Part shown: in pieces, positions 32,023 to 32,476 of the stretch
How positions within the stretch are numbered: position 1 is the stretch's first letter
How the letters are laid out: every line of letters starts with the position of its first letter
Assembly (NCBI GenBank): GCA_902528485.1
Contig: CABZTA010000011.1
Span: 1-32,476, forward strand
From: an uncultured SAR86 cluster bacterium
GTDB lineage: Bacteria; Pseudomonadota; Gammaproteobacteria; Magnimaribacterales; AG-339-G14
Reading direction: 5' to 3'
DNA: 32,476 bases
The notes under the pieces: generated by a model
The model's database searches: none
Seen by the model: the letters and a program-made list of their open reading frames with translations, nothing else
Told to the model about the DNA's origin: nothing
Program-made: the position numbers and the translations under genes

Positions 32023-32476
32023 AATAAAAGAATCCTTTAGCTTAAAAGAAGATAATCTTTTAAAAATTGATTCTACTGCTAAGTTATTTATAGAAATTTT
32101 TGATCTTGAAGACTTAAAAAATATTCAAAATTTTACAGCAACAAAAAAAATTAATTTTTGTATCCTTGGAGAGGGATCAAATGTTGTCCTACCTAGTTTG
32201 CTTAACAAGCTTGTAATAAAAATTTCATTTAATGAAATAACGATAGAGGAAAATTTAATTACAGTTGGAGCAGGTAAAAATTGGGATGATTTTGTGCTCT
32301 GGTCCTTAGAAAATGGATACTTTGGGTTAGAGAATTTATCAGGTATACCTGGTAGCATTGGAGCTGCTCCTATTCAGAATATTGGTGCTTATGGAAGCGA
32401 AGTATCCAATTTTATTGAAGAAGTCATTTGCTTTGATATGGAATCAAACAGCTTTGTTAGCTTTACTAATAAAGAT
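32006..32476 (+). CDS. murB: UDP-N-acetylenolpyruvoylglucosamine reductase (5' part, cut by window end)
   Basis: An NADPH/FAD enzyme making UDP-MurNAc for peptidoglycan. 157 codons are present and the frame runs off the window. The FAD-binding signature appears as CILGEGSNVVLP (usual GxGSN), then TVGAGKNWDDFVLWSLENGYFGLENLSGIPGS and GAAPIQNIGAYGSEV, typical of type I MurB as in E. coli. The ATG at 32006 lies inside the 3' end of kdsB (17-base overlap). The N-terminus is short and divergent before the FAD domain. The active-site region beyond residue 157 is not visible. Confidence 0.93.
   Translation, partial: MKLSNKIKESFSLKEDNLLKIDSTAKLFIEIFDLEDLKNIQNFTATKKINFCILGEGSNVVLPSLLNKLVIKISFNEITIEENLITVGAGKNWDDFVLWSLENGYFGLENLSGIPGSIGAAPIQNIGAYGSEVSNFIEEVICFDMESNSFVSFTNKD

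Noticed and set aside
1-32476. Mobile elements, CRISPR arrays and prophage genes
   Set aside because: No transposase, integrase, phage structural gene, direct-repeat array or long inverted repeat was seen.

Overview
The window is strongly AT-rich, very gene-dense and almost free of intergenic space. Many genes overlap or are separated by only 1-25 bases. It encodes a Gram-negative envelope: lipid A and Kdo enzymes, a Lol lipoprotein exporter, a TonB-dependent receptor and murB. Together with small secreted and lipoprotein genes, aromatic and aldehyde catabolism and nucleoside salvage, this points to a streamlined marine gammaproteobacterium, with SAR86-type clades the best guess. That assignment is inference; no rRNA is present to settle it. 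No insertion sequence, phage gene, CRISPR array or integrase was seen, so this looks like chromosomal core and accessory DNA.

Layout. (1) 1-4234: the 3' part of serS, then a large TonB-dependent receptor of the Oar-like type with its own promoter and a strong bidirectional terminator. (2) 4202-8377: a PfkB/adenosine-kinase-like gene on the minus strand whose start codon lies one base from the start of a plus-strand run of a 2-oxoglutarate/Fe(II) oxygenase, a CNT nucleoside transporter and a SohB-type S49 peptidase. (3) 8370-11228: an MhpA-like flavin monooxygenase and a divergent extradiol dioxygenase, an aromatic-ring cassette, followed by a small secreted protein. (4) 11231-14700: a SAM methyltransferase, thymidine kinase (TTG start), a GST-like protein and an amidase. 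(5) 14785-17145: ADP-ribosylglycohydrolase, ribokinase and a VOC protein. (6) 17246-20442: a tight five-gene run of lipoprotein alpha/beta hydrolase, TIP30-like Rossmann protein, DUF2237 protein, a 57-residue YcaR/Trm112-like protein and an MFS transporter. (7) tRNA-Ser(UGA) and a LOG-family protein.

(8) 21153-21465 is the only intergenic stretch over 300 bases. It appears to hold a promoter, a multibranched structured RNA and a strong intrinsic terminator ending 11 bases before the trpS start codon. (9) 21466-32476: trpS begins a long, nearly gapless co-directional run: a methionine-poor unknown protein, an MFS transporter, a DECR-like SDR, an aldehyde dehydrogenase, a single LolC/E-type permease, LolD, a 923-residue MsbA-LpxK fusion, kdsB and partial murB.

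The most striking observations are the MsbA-LpxK fusion (lipid A 4'-kinase fused to the lipid A flippase), the structured RNA and terminator in front of trpS, the start codons of the kinase and oxygenase separated by a single base, and the co-directional pairing of a 2OG oxygenase with a nucleoside transporter. Several genes concern nucleosides or ribose: adenosine-kinase-like protein, CNT transporter, thymidine kinase, ADP-ribosylglycohydrolase, ribokinase and LOG phosphoribohydrolase. This suggests that scavenging nucleosides and ribosylated compounds is a theme of the region.
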